NCBI GenBank assembly: GCA_027306915.1
Contig: DAHUYW010000019.1
Coordinates: 263 to 64,262, forward strand
Direction: 5' to 3'
DNA from: Spirochaetales bacterium
Lineage (GTDB): Bacteria > Spirochaetota > Spirochaetia > DAHUYW01
Length of the DNA stretch: 64,000 bases
The stretch's first letter is position 1. Every line of letters begins with the position of its first letter. The position numbers and the translations under genes are program-made. This document shows, piece after piece, positions 26,931 to 35,941 of the stretch. The notes beneath the pieces were generated by a model. That model was not told the DNA's origin, ran no database searches, and saw only the letters and a program-made list of their open reading frames with translations.

Positions 26931-29348
26931 CTACCACTCGATCGTGCAGTCGTCGCCCGCGAGCTTCACGACGAGCGCCTCGTCCTCGATCCACCACCCC
27001 GGCTTCGCCTCGGAACCTGTAGCGATCCACCAACCCGTCTCGACGGTCGCGGCCGCGTTTACCTCGGGGATCGGCCGCCGGCCGGCGAGGACCCGCTTCG
27101 GCTTTCCCATTTCGTGGAGATGGAGGTACCAGCCGCCGGCGGCACCCGGCTGCCCACGCCGGCCGGCGCCTCCGCTCGGGGCGGCCCGGAAGGTCGTCAC
27201 GCCCTTTGCGGTCATGGCTTCAAGCGCAGTGTCCTCCCCTTCGTCGCGCAGGCGGAAGCGCGCCGAACCCTCGCACCAGAGGTGGAGGTGATAGCGCTCG
27301 GCCGGACGCTCTCCGACGTAGACAAACGGCTCGACCGTCGGAACGAGTGAATCTACGCGAAGGTAGAGCGGCATCTCGCCGAGCGGGAGGTCGCGCCGGA
27401 CCCAGGCCGGCCCGTCGATACGCTCTCCCGTGAGAAGGTGGATCCATCGGCCGCGCGGCAGGTAGAGCTCTGCGAGGCCGCGCGCGTTGAAGACGGGAGC
27501 GACGAGAAGCTCGCGACCGAGCATGTACTGGAGGTCGAGGTGGACGCAGGTCGGATCGTCGGGAAACTCCAGGATCATGGGACGAGCGATCGGAAGGCCG
27601 CTCTCGGCGGCTTCGAAGGCGTAGCTGTAGAGGTAGGGGAGGAGCCGGTAGCGCAGCTGGGCGTAGCGCCGGAAGATCGCAAGGACCTCGGCGTCGAAGG
27701 ACCACGGGAAGCGGGGGGTCTGGCTGTGGCAGCGCGCCGCAGGGCTCAAGAGCCCGAATTGGGCCCACCGCACGTAGAGCTCTCGGGAGGGCGCGCCATA
27801 GAATCCGCCGATGTCGTGGCTCCAGAGGGCGTGGCCCATGAGCGAATCGCTCAGGCCGGCGCGCAGCACCGCGGCCATATCCTCGAAGGTGCACTCGGGG
27901 TCGCCCGACCAGTGAATGGGATAGCGCTTCGAGCCCGCGCAGCCTGATCGCGCCCAGATGACGCCCTTCCCGTGCTTCTCCTCGACCACCTCGAAGACGG
28001 CCTCTTGGTAGAGCATCGAGTAGAGGTTGTGCATCCCCCTCCCGTCCTGACCGCTCGCGTACACCGCGTCGGGGGGTATCTCCTCCCCGAAATCGGTCTT
28101 GAAGGTATCGACCCCCATCCGCAGGAGGCGCCGGTGGCGCTCCTTGTACCATGCGATCGCATCCGGGTTCGTGACGTCGATGATCGCCATGGCCGGCTGC
28201 CGGTCCAGCCAGAGGTTCGTGACGTAGTCATCGCCGTTGCGGTTCTTCAGGAAGTAGCCCTCCTGCGATCCCTCGCGGTATGCCTCGCTGAAGATCGATA
28301 CGTAGGTATTCTCCCAGACGGAGATCTTGAAGCCCTTCTCCTTCAGCTTCGCGATCATCTCCCCCGGGTTGGGGAAGCGCGCCTCGTCCCAGGTGAGGTC
28401 GGACCAGCGGTCGTCGCGCAGCCAGAAGCAATCGAAATGATAGACGTCGCAGGGGATCGCGAGCTCCCGTATTTTCGCCGCCTCCTCCTCAACCTTTGCC
28501 CGGTCGAGTCGATCGAAACCGGTGCTGATCCACAACCCCAGCGCCCATTTGGGAGGAACCCGCGGCTTTCCGGTGAGCTCGGCGTACTCCCGGAGAATCT
28601 CGGCCGGCGTGGAGGCGACCATGAGGTAGAGATCGAGCTCATCGCTCTCGGCATCGACCACGAGCGAACGGGTCGAGCTCGCGCCGAAGTCGAAGGTGAC
28701 CCGCTCGGTGTTGTCGGCGTAGAGGCCGTAACCGCCGCTTGAGAGGTAGAAGGGCACGTTGCGATAGGAGAGCCCGGATCGGGCTCCGCGCGCGTTGGAG
28801 TTCCAGATCTCGATGCGCTGCCCGGTCTTTTCGAGCCTGGTAAACCGCTCGCCGCAGCCCCAGATGTGCTCCTGCGCCCCGAGCAGAAGGCTAAAGTGGA
28901 CGTGCCGCGGCTCCCATCGGACCACCCACGGACGCCCCGCCTCGTCCGCCTCCGCGGTGAAACCGGTCGGCGGGGCATAGCGGTCCCCGGTGAGCATCCG
29001 ATCCTCTTCGATTGTCTCGGCCACAGGATTGCCCTTCCGATCGCGAAGCGACAGGTGCCAGGGATCGAGGGAGACGGTGAGCGTTGCCTGACCGGCGTCG
29101 ATCGTCACGGCGTCGCCGCTATCGCGCACGCTGAGACGCTCGTGGGGCGAGCGGACGACGATGGCAGAGCTCCGCTCGGCAGGATGGGGCCCGCAGGCGA
29201 TGCGGATGCGGAAGCAGCGCTCGGAGTAGACCCGCGCCTCCATCGCTATCGCGGCAAGCGTTCCCGCCCTGCAGACAAACGCCGCACAGCCTCCACGAAC
29301 CTCGTGACTGATGACCTTTTCGATAGGAAACATGCGATCTTTCGTCAT
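26931..29348 (-). CDS. GH31 alpha-xylosidase (YicI-like)
   Basis: 805 residues, cytosolic. It removes alpha-1,6-xylose from xyloglucan oligosaccharides or isoprimeverose. The nucleophile is Asp419 in FKTDFGEEIP, the typical YicI-type signature, and the acid/base is Asp483 in HWSGDPE. WGCGERFT and PRVPPKWALGLW are further family blocks. Two C-terminal beta-domains end in the unusual Trp-rich WWIEDEALVVK tail. ATG 29348 follows GGGGAG. It is convergent with the GH51-GNAT pair and divergent from the sia-like operon. Confidence 0.92.
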   Translation of the reverse strand: MTKDRMFPIEKVISHEVRGGCAAFVCRAGTLAAIAMEARVYSERCFRIRIACGPHPAERSSAIVVRSPHERLSVRDSGDAVTIDAGQATLTVSLDPWHLSLRDRKGNPVAETIEEDRMLTGDRYAPPTGFTAEADEAGRPWVVRWEPRHVHFSLLLGAQEHIWGCGERFTRLEKTGQRIEIWNSNARGARSGLSYRNVPFYLSSGGYGLYADNTERVTFDFGASSTRSLVVDAESDELDLYLMVASTPAEILREYAELTGKPRVPPKWALGLWISTGFDRLDRAKVEEEAAKIRELAIPCDVYHFDCFWLRDDRWSDLTWDEARFPNPGEMIAKLKEKGFKISVWENTYVSIFSEAYREGSQEGYFLKNRNGDDYVTNLWLDRQPAMAIIDVTNPDAIAWYKERHRRLLRMGVDTFKTDFGEEIPPDAVYASGQDGRGMHNLYSMLYQEAVFEVVEEKHGKGVIWARSGCAGSKRYPIHWSGDPECTFEDMAAVLRAGLSDSLMGHALWSHDIGGFYGAPSRELYVRWAQFGLLSPAARCHSQTPRFPWSFDAEVLAIFRRYAQLRYRLLPYLYSYAFEAAESGLPIARPMILEFPDDPTCVHLDLQYMLGRELLVAPVFNARGLAELYLPRGRWIHLLTGERIDGPAWVRRDLPLGEMPLYLRVDSLVPTVEPFVYVGERPAERYHLHLWCEGSARFRLRDEGEDTALEAMTAKGVTTFRAAPSGGAGRRGQPGAAGGWYLHLHEMGKPKRVLAGRRPIPEVNAAATVETGWWIATGSEAKPGWWIEDEALVVKLAGDDCTIEW

Positions 29349-29476
29349 GCCGACTCCCCTGTGACCGACATCCCCGCGGCCGGGCATTCGCATTGTAGAG
29401 CAGGGCGCCGTCGACCTCAAGGCGACCCTCCGGCGACTTCCGCGTAACCGCGCTTTTGTTTTCCAACCCTATCTGG

Positions 29477-29482
29477 TATAGT
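29477..29482 (+). promoter_or_regulatory. -10 box of the sia-like operon
   Basis: TATAGT at 29477-29482 with a T-rich -35 region (TTTTGT, 29455-29460) 16 nt upstream. It lies 39 nt before the siaA-like ATG, which has an AAAGGATC ribosome site. Confidence 0.4.
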
Positions 29483-29521
29483 TCGTCGGGCGTGCGGCCC
29501 CGCCCTCCAAAGGATCTGCCA

Positions 29522-31495
29522 ATGGGTTTCAAAAGGCTGACGACTCGATTCTTGCTCATCGTCCTGGCCCTTTTTATCGTGACGGGGTTGGTTTCGACCT
29601 TCACCCTCCTGCTTGCCGTGGACGGAATCATCCACCGCCTCGGAGCAAGCTATGCACTCGAGCGAGCCGAGGTTGAGCGATCGAGGATCGCAAACGTCCT
29701 CGAAACCGAGGCGGTTCTTGCGCGCAAGCTTGCCGACTCGCCGCCGATCGTGCACTGGCTGCTCGACGAAGGGAACCCAAGCCTGCGCGCCGCAGCCTTC
29801 GAGGAGCTCGAGAGCTTCCGCCAGGCCTTCCGCGACAAGGACTACTTCATCACGGTTGGCTCCTCACTCACCTACTATAATCAGCCGACCACCGGACCCC
29901 TTGCCGCCACTACCCTAAGCAGGAACAACCCTGCCGATGCCTGGTACTTCGATTCCGTCGAGGCGGGGGTTCCTTCCACCTTCAACCTCGACTTCGACCG
30001 CCTCATCGGCCAGGCCAAGGTTTGGATCAACTGCATCGTGCACGCAGGCGGCCGGGTCATCGGAGTCGCCGGTACGGGGATCGACATCACCGATCTTGTA
30101 GACCAGCTCGTGCGATCGGAAGGAGACGGAGTGCGCACCATCCTTGTCGACTCAAGCGGCGCCATCACGGCCGAGCGAGATCGGAAGGCCCTCGAGCAGA
30201 ACGCCCTTGCCGGTGCCAAGGGCAAGAAGATCACCATCTTCGATCTCGCGAAGACGGATCGAGACCGCGAGGTGCTCGCGAGGCTCATGGCCTCGGCCAG
30301 CGCCGGCAAGCCTGCCGTCGCGCTGGTCAACCTCGACGGCCAGACGAACCTCACCGTCATCACCCGGATCCCCGAGATCAGCTGGTTTGCAGTAGTCGCC
30401 GTCGACCCCTCCTCGGTCATTGCATTCATCGATTTCCTGCCGCTCTTCGCGCTTCTGGTCGCCTCGCTTCTTGCGGTGCTCGCCGCCATCTCGCTCCTCA
30501 TGGATCGAGTGGTCCTGCGGCCGCTCGCCACGATGACCTCCTCGGCGCGTCGGATTGCAGCAGGGGACTACAGCCTTGCACTCCCGACCGGGAGAACCGA
30601 CGAGATAGGCAACCTTTCCCTCGCCTTCAACGAAATGGCCGCCAAGGTGAAGGGTTACACGGAGGGCCTCGAATCCCTGGTGGAGCGCAGGACGGCCGAG
30701 CTAAAGACGTTGAACGGGCGCCTCGAAGTGGCAAACCGCCAGGTCATGGAAAGCATCCGCTATGCCCGGCTCATCCAGGACGGGATCATGCCGCCTGAAG
30801 GTGCGCTCGCTTCCCGTCTTTCGAGTCACGCGCTCTTTCACCGGCAGCGGGACATCGTAGGAGGAGATTTCCTCTTCTTCCAGGATTTCGAGGACGGCTT
30901 CCTGCTTGGGGTCATCGACTGCGCCGGGCACGGCGTTCCGGGTGCGCTGATGACGATGATGGCAAGCTCCTCCCTCCAGCTCATCGCCTCGCGCGTTCCT
31001 TTCGACGACCCCGCGTCGATTCTCTCCGAGCTCGACGCAGTGATCCGCGCGTCCCTTCGCCAGAACCAAGACCAGACGCCCGCCCACAGCGGAATGGACG
31101 TCGGACTGTGCGCCTGCCTGCCGAAAGAGCGCGCCTTGATCTACGCGGGAGCCGCGATGCCGCTCTACCTTCACTCCGCAGGAGGGGCCATCGCGACCAT
31201 CTCCGGCCGCAAAACGGCCATCGGCTATCAGCGCAGAAGAAACCCGGGCCCCTTTGAAAATCGCCGCCTCGCTGCCGATGGGCAGACCTTCTTCCTCGTG
31301 ACCGACGGCTATATCGATCAGGCGGGAGGAGACCAGGGGCGGGCCTATGGCACGCGAAGGCTCTCCGCCCTCTTTGCATCGTGCGACGGAAGGGCGCTGG
31401 GTGCCACGAATCCCGGATGGGAACCGGCGTTCGACGCCTACCGCGGTGAGCGCAATCAACGGGACGACGTCCTTGCCATTGGATTTCGGATCTGA
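29522..31495 (+). CDS. siaA: SiaA-like membrane sensor PP2C/SpoIIE phosphatase
   Basis: 657 residues. Transmembrane helix 1 is at about 11-31, followed by an extracytoplasmic Cache-like sensor (about 35-300), transmembrane helix 2 at about 305-327, a HAMP domain (VVLRPLATMTSSARRIAAGD), a short coiled coil (VERRTAELKTLNGRLEVANR) and a C-terminal SpoIIE/PP2C phosphatase. The metal-binding Asp residues appear in DIVGGDFLFF, GVIDCAGHGVPGALMT and FLVTDGYID. In Pseudomonas SiaA dephosphorylates SiaC and so activates the diguanylate cyclase. The three following genes supply SiaB, SiaC and SiaD counterparts, which supports this role. Confidence 0.85.
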   Translation: MGFKRLTTRFLLIVLALFIVTGLVSTFTLLLAVDGIIHRLGASYALERAEVERSRIANVLETEAVLARKLADSPPIVHWLLDEGNPSLRAAAFEELESFRQAFRDKDYFITVGSSLTYYNQPTTGPLAATTLSRNNPADAWYFDSVEAGVPSTFNLDFDRLIGQAKVWINCIVHAGGRVIGVAGTGIDITDLVDQLVRSEGDGVRTILVDSSGAITAERDRKALEQNALAGAKGKKITIFDLAKTDRDREVLARLMASASAGKPAVALVNLDGQTNLTVITRIPEISWFAVVAVDPSSVIAFIDFLPLFALLVASLLAVLAAISLLMDRVVLRPLATMTSSARRIAAGDYSLALPTGRTDEIGNLSLAFNEMAAKVKGYTEGLESLVERRTAELKTLNGRLEVANRQVMESIRYARLIQDGIMPPEGALASRLSSHALFHRQRDIVGGDFLFFQDFEDGFLLGVIDCAGHGVPGALMTMMASSSLQLIASRVPFDDPASILSELDAVIRASLRQNQDQTPAHSGMDVGLCACLPKERALIYAGAAMPLYLHSAGGAIATISGRKTAIGYQRRRNPGPFENRRLAADGQTFFLVTDGYIDQAGGDQGRAYGTRRLSALFASCDGRALGATNPGWEPAFDAYRGERNQRDDVLAIGFRI

Positions 31496-31532
31496 CAGGT
31501 CGTTGGAAAGTGACCAAGGAGCGGTGAGTGAG

Positions 31533-32078
31533 ATGGCCGGTTTTGACCTATTTGCACTTCGCGAAGTGTTCGCCGATCAGGGTGTGATGATTTGCTTCAA
31601 CGGTCCGTTTTCGCACAGCGTCATCGAGGAGCTCGGTATCGCCGTGCGGAAATACCTGGAGAGCGCCGATGCGCCGACCTCTCGCATCGCGGACGTGTTC
31701 GCAGTGTTCGTCGAGCAGGCCCAGAACCTCAAGAACTACACCTTGGGCGAACCGGCGGACAGCGCGGAGCCTGGATCGCATCGCTACGGCACCCTCGTGA
31801 TCGCGCGCGAGGGCGACCGATACGTCGTGAGCTCGGGGAACACGGTGCGTGCGCTGGATGTCGGCCGCGTGGTCGAGAGGTTGAACGCCATCGTCGGCCT
31901 CGACAAGGCGGCCTTGAAGATCGCCTACAAGGAACGGCTCCGCGGCTCCACCGCGGGCGAAGGCGGTGCGGGTCTCGGATTCATCGACATGGCCCGCAGG
32001 GCGTCGGAGCCCCTGCGTTTCTCGGTGCGCGAGCTTTCGGATAATCTGGTCTTCTTTAGCATCAGCGTGCTTATCTAG
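31533..32078 (+). CDS. siaB: SiaB-family protein kinase (DUF6272)
   Basis: 181 residues with the SiaB/DUF6272 layout. It opens MICFNGPFSHSVIEELG, has an N-box-like helix FVEQAQNLKNYT (Asn of GHKL-type ATPases), then RYGTLVIAREGDRYVVSSGN and a C-terminal GAGLGFIDMARR, a glycine-rich ATP-lid equivalent. Family members phosphorylate SiaC on Thr. AAGGAG lies at 31516-31521. ATG 31533 is preferred, though an in-frame GTG at 31524 is possible. It lies between the phosphatase and the switch protein in the conserved siaABCD order. Confidence 0.82.
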   Translation: MAGFDLFALREVFADQGVMICFNGPFSHSVIEELGIAVRKYLESADAPTSRIADVFAVFVEQAQNLKNYTLGEPADSAEPGSHRYGTLVIAREGDRYVVSSGNTVRALDVGRVVERLNAIVGLDKAALKIAYKERLRGSTAGEGGAGLGFIDMARRASEPLRFSVRELSDNLVFFSISVLI

Positions 32079-32088
32079 GAGTCAAGCC

Positions 32089-32469
32089 GTGGAGAAACTA
32101 TCGATCAAAGCCGACATCTCGTCACCCTCGGTGGACTTTGACCCGGCGACCGGGCTCCTCCAAATCGGCGGAGAGTCCTACCCGGAAAACTCCTTCGAGT
32201 TCTACGCGCCGATCATCTCCTGGTTGAAGAGCTTCCTCGTCGAAACCAGCAGGCCGGTCCGGCTCAGGGTCTCCCTCTCCTACCTGAACACGAGCAGCAC
32301 CAAGTGCATGATCGACATGCTCGACGACCTGGAGGCTGCGCACCGCCGCGGCCTCCCCATAAAGATTGAGTGGCTCTACGACGAAGACAATGAGAGGGCG
32401 AGAGACACCATCGGCGAGTTCAAGGAGGACTTCACGATGCCGTTCGACGTCATCGCGGTTAAGGAGTAA
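32089..32469 (+). CDS. siaC: SiaC-like switch protein (DUF1987)
   Basis: 126 residues. IGGESYPENSFEFYAPIISWL and LRVSLSYLNTSSTKCMIDML are DUF1987 hallmarks. Counting from GTG 32089, Thr68 falls in YLNTSSTK, the same number and context as the Thr recalled as the phosphorylation site of Pseudomonas SiaC. In the known system unphosphorylated SiaC binds and stimulates the diguanylate cyclase SiaD, while SiaB and SiaA set its phosphorylation state. AGGAG with 7-nt spacing supports the GTG start. Confidence 0.87.
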   Translation: MEKLSIKADISSPSVDFDPATGLLQIGGESYPENSFEFYAPIISWLKSFLVETSRPVRLRVSLSYLNTSSTKCMIDMLDDLEAAHRRGLPIKIEWLYDEDNERARDTIGEFKEDFTMPFDVIAVKE

Positions 32470-32472
32470 GCG

Positions 32473-33213
32473 TTGGAAGCCGGAGAGAAGCCAAGGGGAA
32501 GCCTTCCCAACGAGCTGCAGAGCGATCCCACGCTGTTGTGGGCCGAGTCAATCGCGGCGGACGGATCGCCTCGGGGCGAGATTCCGCTGGAGCACTTCGT
32601 CGAGCTCACGGAGCGTTACCGCGCCCTCCTTCGGCGCCTCATGAAGATCGCGAGAATCAGCGACGGCTACCAGCTCTCTCTGAAGGAGCTCAATTCGCTC
32701 CTGAGCATGGACGCGCGTACCGACTATCTGACCGGCCTCTCGAACAGACGGGACATGCTCGAGCGGCTCGACGTGGAGATCAGCCGGGCCCGCCGCTACG
32801 GCGACTCCTTCTCTGTGATTGTTGCAGATATCGACCGGTTCAAGCTCATCAACGACGCCCAAGGACACGAGGCCGGAGATTGGGTCATCGAGGCCGTGGC
32901 CGACTGCTTGCGCGTGAATATCAGGCTCGAAGACCACTGCGCGCGCTGGGGGGGAGAGGAGTTTCTCATCTGTCTGACGCGGGCCGCGCTTGATGGGGCG
33001 CTCGTGGTGGCGGAGAAGCTCCGTTCGAGCGTCGCGAGCCTCTCGGTCGAATACCGGGGGGCCGTCCTCAAGCCCACCGCGAGCTTCGGCGTCGCACAAT
33101 ACACGATGGGGGAAGGCGCCGACGACGTAATCCGGGGGGCCGATCGCGCGCTCATCGAAGCGAAAGAGAGCGGACGCAACCGGGTGAGCGCCCGCCGGGC
33201 AAAGGCAACCTGA
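32473..33213 (+). CDS. siaD: SiaD-like diguanylate cyclase
   Basis: 246 residues. An N-terminal helical stalk (about 1-75) leads into a GGDEF domain: DYLTGLSNRRDM, VIVADIDRFKLIND, and the active site RWGGEEF, variant GGEEF, fully competent. RLED lies exactly five residues upstream of GGEEF, so the product-inhibition I-site is intact. It makes cyclic di-GMP from two GTP. The start is a TTG at 32473 behind AAGGAG that overlaps the siaC end. The short N-terminal stalk matches SiaC-regulated cyclases rather than membrane sensors. Confidence 0.88.
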   Translation: MEAGEKPRGSLPNELQSDPTLLWAESIAADGSPRGEIPLEHFVELTERYRALLRRLMKIARISDGYQLSLKELNSLLSMDARTDYLTGLSNRRDMLERLDVEISRARRYGDSFSVIVADIDRFKLINDAQGHEAGDWVIEAVADCLRVNIRLEDHCARWGGEEFLICLTRAALDGALVVAEKLRSSVASLSVEYRGAVLKPTASFGVAQYTMGEGADDVIRGADRALIEAKESGRNRVSARRAKAT

Positions 33214-33258
33214 CCGGCGGACCGGAAGCCCGGAAGGCGAGCTTAAAGCCGGCGGATC

Positions 33259-34464
33259 CTATCCGCTTGCGGGCGTACCCACTGTGGAGCGCCGCCTGAA
33301 GCCGGCGATCAACAGATAGCTTAGCCCCGCCGAGCCCAGCATTGTCACGGCCATCGGGATCGCCGTACCGTTCGCAAGAAGGCTCACGACCCCGGTCACA
33401 ATCGCCGCCATCACCATCTGCACGCCGCCGAGAAGGGCGGATGCCGTCCCGATTCCGCTTGAGAAGGGCTCCAGTGCGATGGCGGTAGCGTTGGGATTCA
33501 CGAGCCCCTGGCAGAATAGAAAGCTGAACAGAAGCGCAATCACGAGCGGGAGGCTGGAAATCCGCAGAATGAAGCTGAGCGCGAGAAGCACACCGAGGAG
33601 GATCTCGAGGGTAACGCAAACCTCCGTAATCCTGGCGCTTGAATGGCGTTTCAGAAGAAGGCGGTTCAGCTGACTTCCCAGAATGAGGCCCGATGCGTTG
33701 ACTGCAAAAACAAGCGCGAACTGCTCTTGGGACAACCCATAGAGGTTCAGAAAGACGGTCGGCGCCCCGGAGATGTAGGCAAACAGCCCTCCCGAAGCGA
33801 GCCCGCTTGCAGGAGCGTATATCAAAAACTGGGGCTCCCGCGCCACCCTGAGGTACTGCCGGGCGATTTCCTTCGTCCGGAGCGACACGGAAGGATCGGG
33901 CCCCCTGCTTTCAGGCAGCCGGAAAAGCACGCTTAACGCAAGGCCCGCGGAAACCAAAGCCAGCACGATGAAGATGAAGCGCCATCCTAGGGTGTCGGAT
34001 AGAAGCCCGCCGACGCTCGGCGCAAGCGCGGGCGACACGGCGATGACGAGCATGAGCGTCGAAAAGATCGAGGCCGACTCGCTCACCGGGAAGAGATCGC
34101 GAACGATGGCCCGGCCGACAACGAGTCCGACGCATGCGCCGAGCGCCATCACCAATCGAGCTCCGACCAGCCACGCGATAGAGGGCGACAAAGCGCATGC
34201 GGCCGCGGCAAGGAGATAGAGAAACAGCCCCGCGAGCAGGGGCCGCTTTCTTCCGTAGCGGTCGATCACCGGGCCGTAGACGAGCTGGCCCACCGAGATT
34301 CCAATGAAATAGCTCGTGAGCGAATATCCGACGGTCGCGAGGCTCGTTCGCAAGTCCTGGGCGACTTTCGCGAAGCCCGGGAGATACATGTCGATGGAGA
34401 AGGGCCCCAGGGTCGAAAGTGCGCCGAGGATAAAGATGGTGCCTGCGCGTTGGCGTTTCGTCAT
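33259..34464 (-). CDS. Bcr/CflA-type multidrug efflux MFS transporter
   Basis: 401 residues, twelve membrane segments. The opening GALSTLGPFSIDMYLPGFAKVA is the Bcr/CflA signature, followed by QLVYGPVIDRYGRKRPLLAG (motif A). The LMLVIAVSPALAPSVGGLL antiporter motif C in helix five marks a drug:H+ antiporter. It is convergent with the siaD-like gene. Its promoter (34473-34501) gives a start codon 8 nt after the -10 box and is embedded in an inverted repeat. Confidence 0.92.
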   Translation of the reverse strand: MTKRQRAGTIFILGALSTLGPFSIDMYLPGFAKVAQDLRTSLATVGYSLTSYFIGISVGQLVYGPVIDRYGRKRPLLAGLFLYLLAAAACALSPSIAWLVGARLVMALGACVGLVVGRAIVRDLFPVSESASIFSTLMLVIAVSPALAPSVGGLLSDTLGWRFIFIVLALVSAGLALSVLFRLPESRGPDPSVSLRTKEIARQYLRVAREPQFLIYAPASGLASGGLFAYISGAPTVFLNLYGLSQEQFALVFAVNASGLILGSQLNRLLLKRHSSARITEVCVTLEILLGVLLALSFILRISSLPLVIALLFSFLFCQGLVNPNATAIALEPFSSGIGTASALLGGVQMVMAAIVTGVVSLLANGTAIPMAVTMLGSAGLSYLLIAGFRRRSTVGTPASG

Positions 34465-34472
34465 GAGAGATG

Positions 34473-34510
34473 GTTATATCGAAATTGACCCCGTCTGTCA
34501 TCACGGGGTC
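34473..34510 (-). promoter_or_regulatory. Efflux-gene promoter overlapping an 8-bp inverted repeat
   Basis: On the minus strand ATGACA (34501-34496), 17-nt spacer, TATAAC (34478-34473), then 8 nt to ATG 34464. The -35 box sits in the loop and arm of GACCCCGT/ACGGGGTC (34487-34494 and 34503-34510), a plausible repressor operator. The same inverted repeat could instead end the dinB-like transcript. Confidence 0.55.
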
Positions 34511-34523
34511 GCCGGCTGATCGG

Positions 34524-34994
34524 TCACCAGATCCAGTCCTGCATCTCCTTGGTAAGAGGCCTCCCCATGGCCCTGAGAAAGATCGTCGCCTTTCCGAAGA
34601 AGATGAGGAGAGCCTGCAGATAGATCTGGAGCTGGGTCTCCACAGGGACCGAAAAGCCGCGATCGACGCTCTTCTTCACGTCCTCGTCGCTCATCGACGA
34701 GACGGCCTTTGTGAAGTCGGTATCGAGGGCATGAAACCATTCTTTCAGCCGGGAGACGCTTCCTGCAAGACCGGGTTCCGTGTTGCGGTAGGACCAATCC
34801 TGCTTCAGGCTCTTTATCGACTGGAGATAGGAGTGCTCCACCTCACCCATCTCCCGGCAAAGGGCGCCGAGCGTCATATTTGTGCCGCCCGGGCTGTAGG
34901 CGAGATCCGCGTCGCTCAAGGCGTCAAGCATCCCGTCGCGCATCTTGTGCGTCCCCTCGAACATGGGCCACTGCTCTTCCGCAAATCGATTCAT
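34524..34994 (-). CDS. DinB-family protein
   Basis: 156-residue four-helix protein of the DinB/YfiT-like metalloenzyme superfamily, with the typical HKMRDGMLDALSDADLAYSPG, MTLGALCREMGEVEHSYLQS and LLIFFGKATIFLRAMGRPL helices. His residues at the helix-2 and helix-3 positions are partly conserved (EVEH). Members often act as thiol-dependent transferases; the substrate is unknown. ATG 34994 is preceded by TTGGAGGTGTTGC. Confidence 0.82.
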   Translation of the reverse strand: MNRFAEEQWPMFEGTHKMRDGMLDALSDADLAYSPGGTNMTLGALCREMGEVEHSYLQSIKSLKQDWSYRNTEPGLAGSVSRLKEWFHALDTDFTKAVSSMSDEDVKKSVDRGFSVPVETQLQIYLQALLIFFGKATIFLRAMGRPLTKEMQDWIW

Positions 34995-35119
34995 GCAACA
35001 CCTCCAATGGAGTGATTATAGCGCGGCGAAGGGAGATACTCCGCCTCGCGAGTGGCCGTCGAGCGAGATGAGGTGGGGAGGGTGGCCCCGATCCGCTTTT
35101 TCCGGCCGGAATGATGTGC

Positions 35120-35125
35120 TATAGT
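35120..35125 (+). promoter_or_regulatory. -10 box close to the start of the 35135 gene
   Basis: TATAGT at 35120-35125 ends 9 nt before ATG 35135. The -35 region is only T-rich (TTTTTC near 35097). Confidence 0.4.
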
Positions 35126-35134
35126 CGGTGCCTG

Positions 35135-35941
35135 ATGTCGGGAAAAAACATGCGGGCTGGCCTGCTTGCGCTGGCGGCCTTTCTGATCGGAACGGCCGCA
35201 GGCAACGCCCTCGACGCCAACGATCTCGCTGCCCTGGCCCCGGGCCTCACGCCGGCCGATCTCGCAAGCCTCGTCAATACCGGAGAGGTTACGCGCGAGT
35301 TCGAGGCCGGCGGTAAGGCCGCGCTTGCGCCCCAGTCGGGCCTTACCGCGGGGCTGCTTGCCCAGATTGGCTCGTTCTCCTACACGACCGGGGTGGAGCT
35401 CCTGTGCGTCGCCTCGCGACAACAGGGCGACGATGCCGGCGAGCTTCTCCGCTGGTACAACATCCTCCGCTCGGTGAGCACCCTCAAAGGACTCACCTTC
35501 TACTCGCCGGTTTACCATCACCAGGAGGTCCTCTTTCGCGATTCGTACGCCGTCGACGGTCCGATGGACGAGAAGCCGATTCCCGATCCGACGGTGGGCT
35601 GGATCCCCCAGGACAGCAAGATCACCCTTATGCAGAATGATGCGACCTTTGGGCCCAACCTCTACGAGCTGGACTATCGCGCATCGAGCGATGCGATCGC
35701 GGTGACCATGATCAACCTGGAGCCCCTCACCTTTCTCTTTATTCCCGTGATGGGCGCGCGGGACATGCAGATCCGCATAATCGTGATGCCCTACAAGGAC
35801 TGCCGAATCTTCTACGGCAACGTGGTGGCAAAGGCGACGACCTTCCTCGGCCTCGGGGACAAGGTCCAGGCATCCGCCCTCGCCCGCCTTCAGGCGCTTT
35901 ACGACTGGTTTACCCGCATGACGAAGCAGGAGCGGCCGTGA
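35135..35941 (+). CDS. Exported spirochaete-type protein (DUF6675-like)
   Basis: 268 residues. A cleavable signal peptide (MRAGLLALAAFLIGTAAGNA) is followed by a soluble domain with conserved-looking blocks ELLCVASRQQGDDAGELLRW, LKGLTFYSPVYHHQEVLF and IRIIVMPYKDCRIFYGN. The overall pattern recalls the DUF6675 family of spirochaetes, which has no known function. The Met at 35150 is an alternative start with GGGAAAA upstream. Its TGA overlaps the next gene's GTG, so the two are co-translated. Confidence 0.7.
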   Translation: MSGKNMRAGLLALAAFLIGTAAGNALDANDLAALAPGLTPADLASLVNTGEVTREFEAGGKAALAPQSGLTAGLLAQIGSFSYTTGVELLCVASRQQGDDAGELLRWYNILRSVSTLKGLTFYSPVYHHQEVLFRDSYAVDGPMDEKPIPDPTVGWIPQDSKITLMQNDATFGPNLYELDYRASSDAIAVTMINLEPLTFLFIPVMGARDMQIRIIVMPYKDCRIFYGNVVAKATTFLGLGDKVQASALARLQALYDWFTRMTKQERP

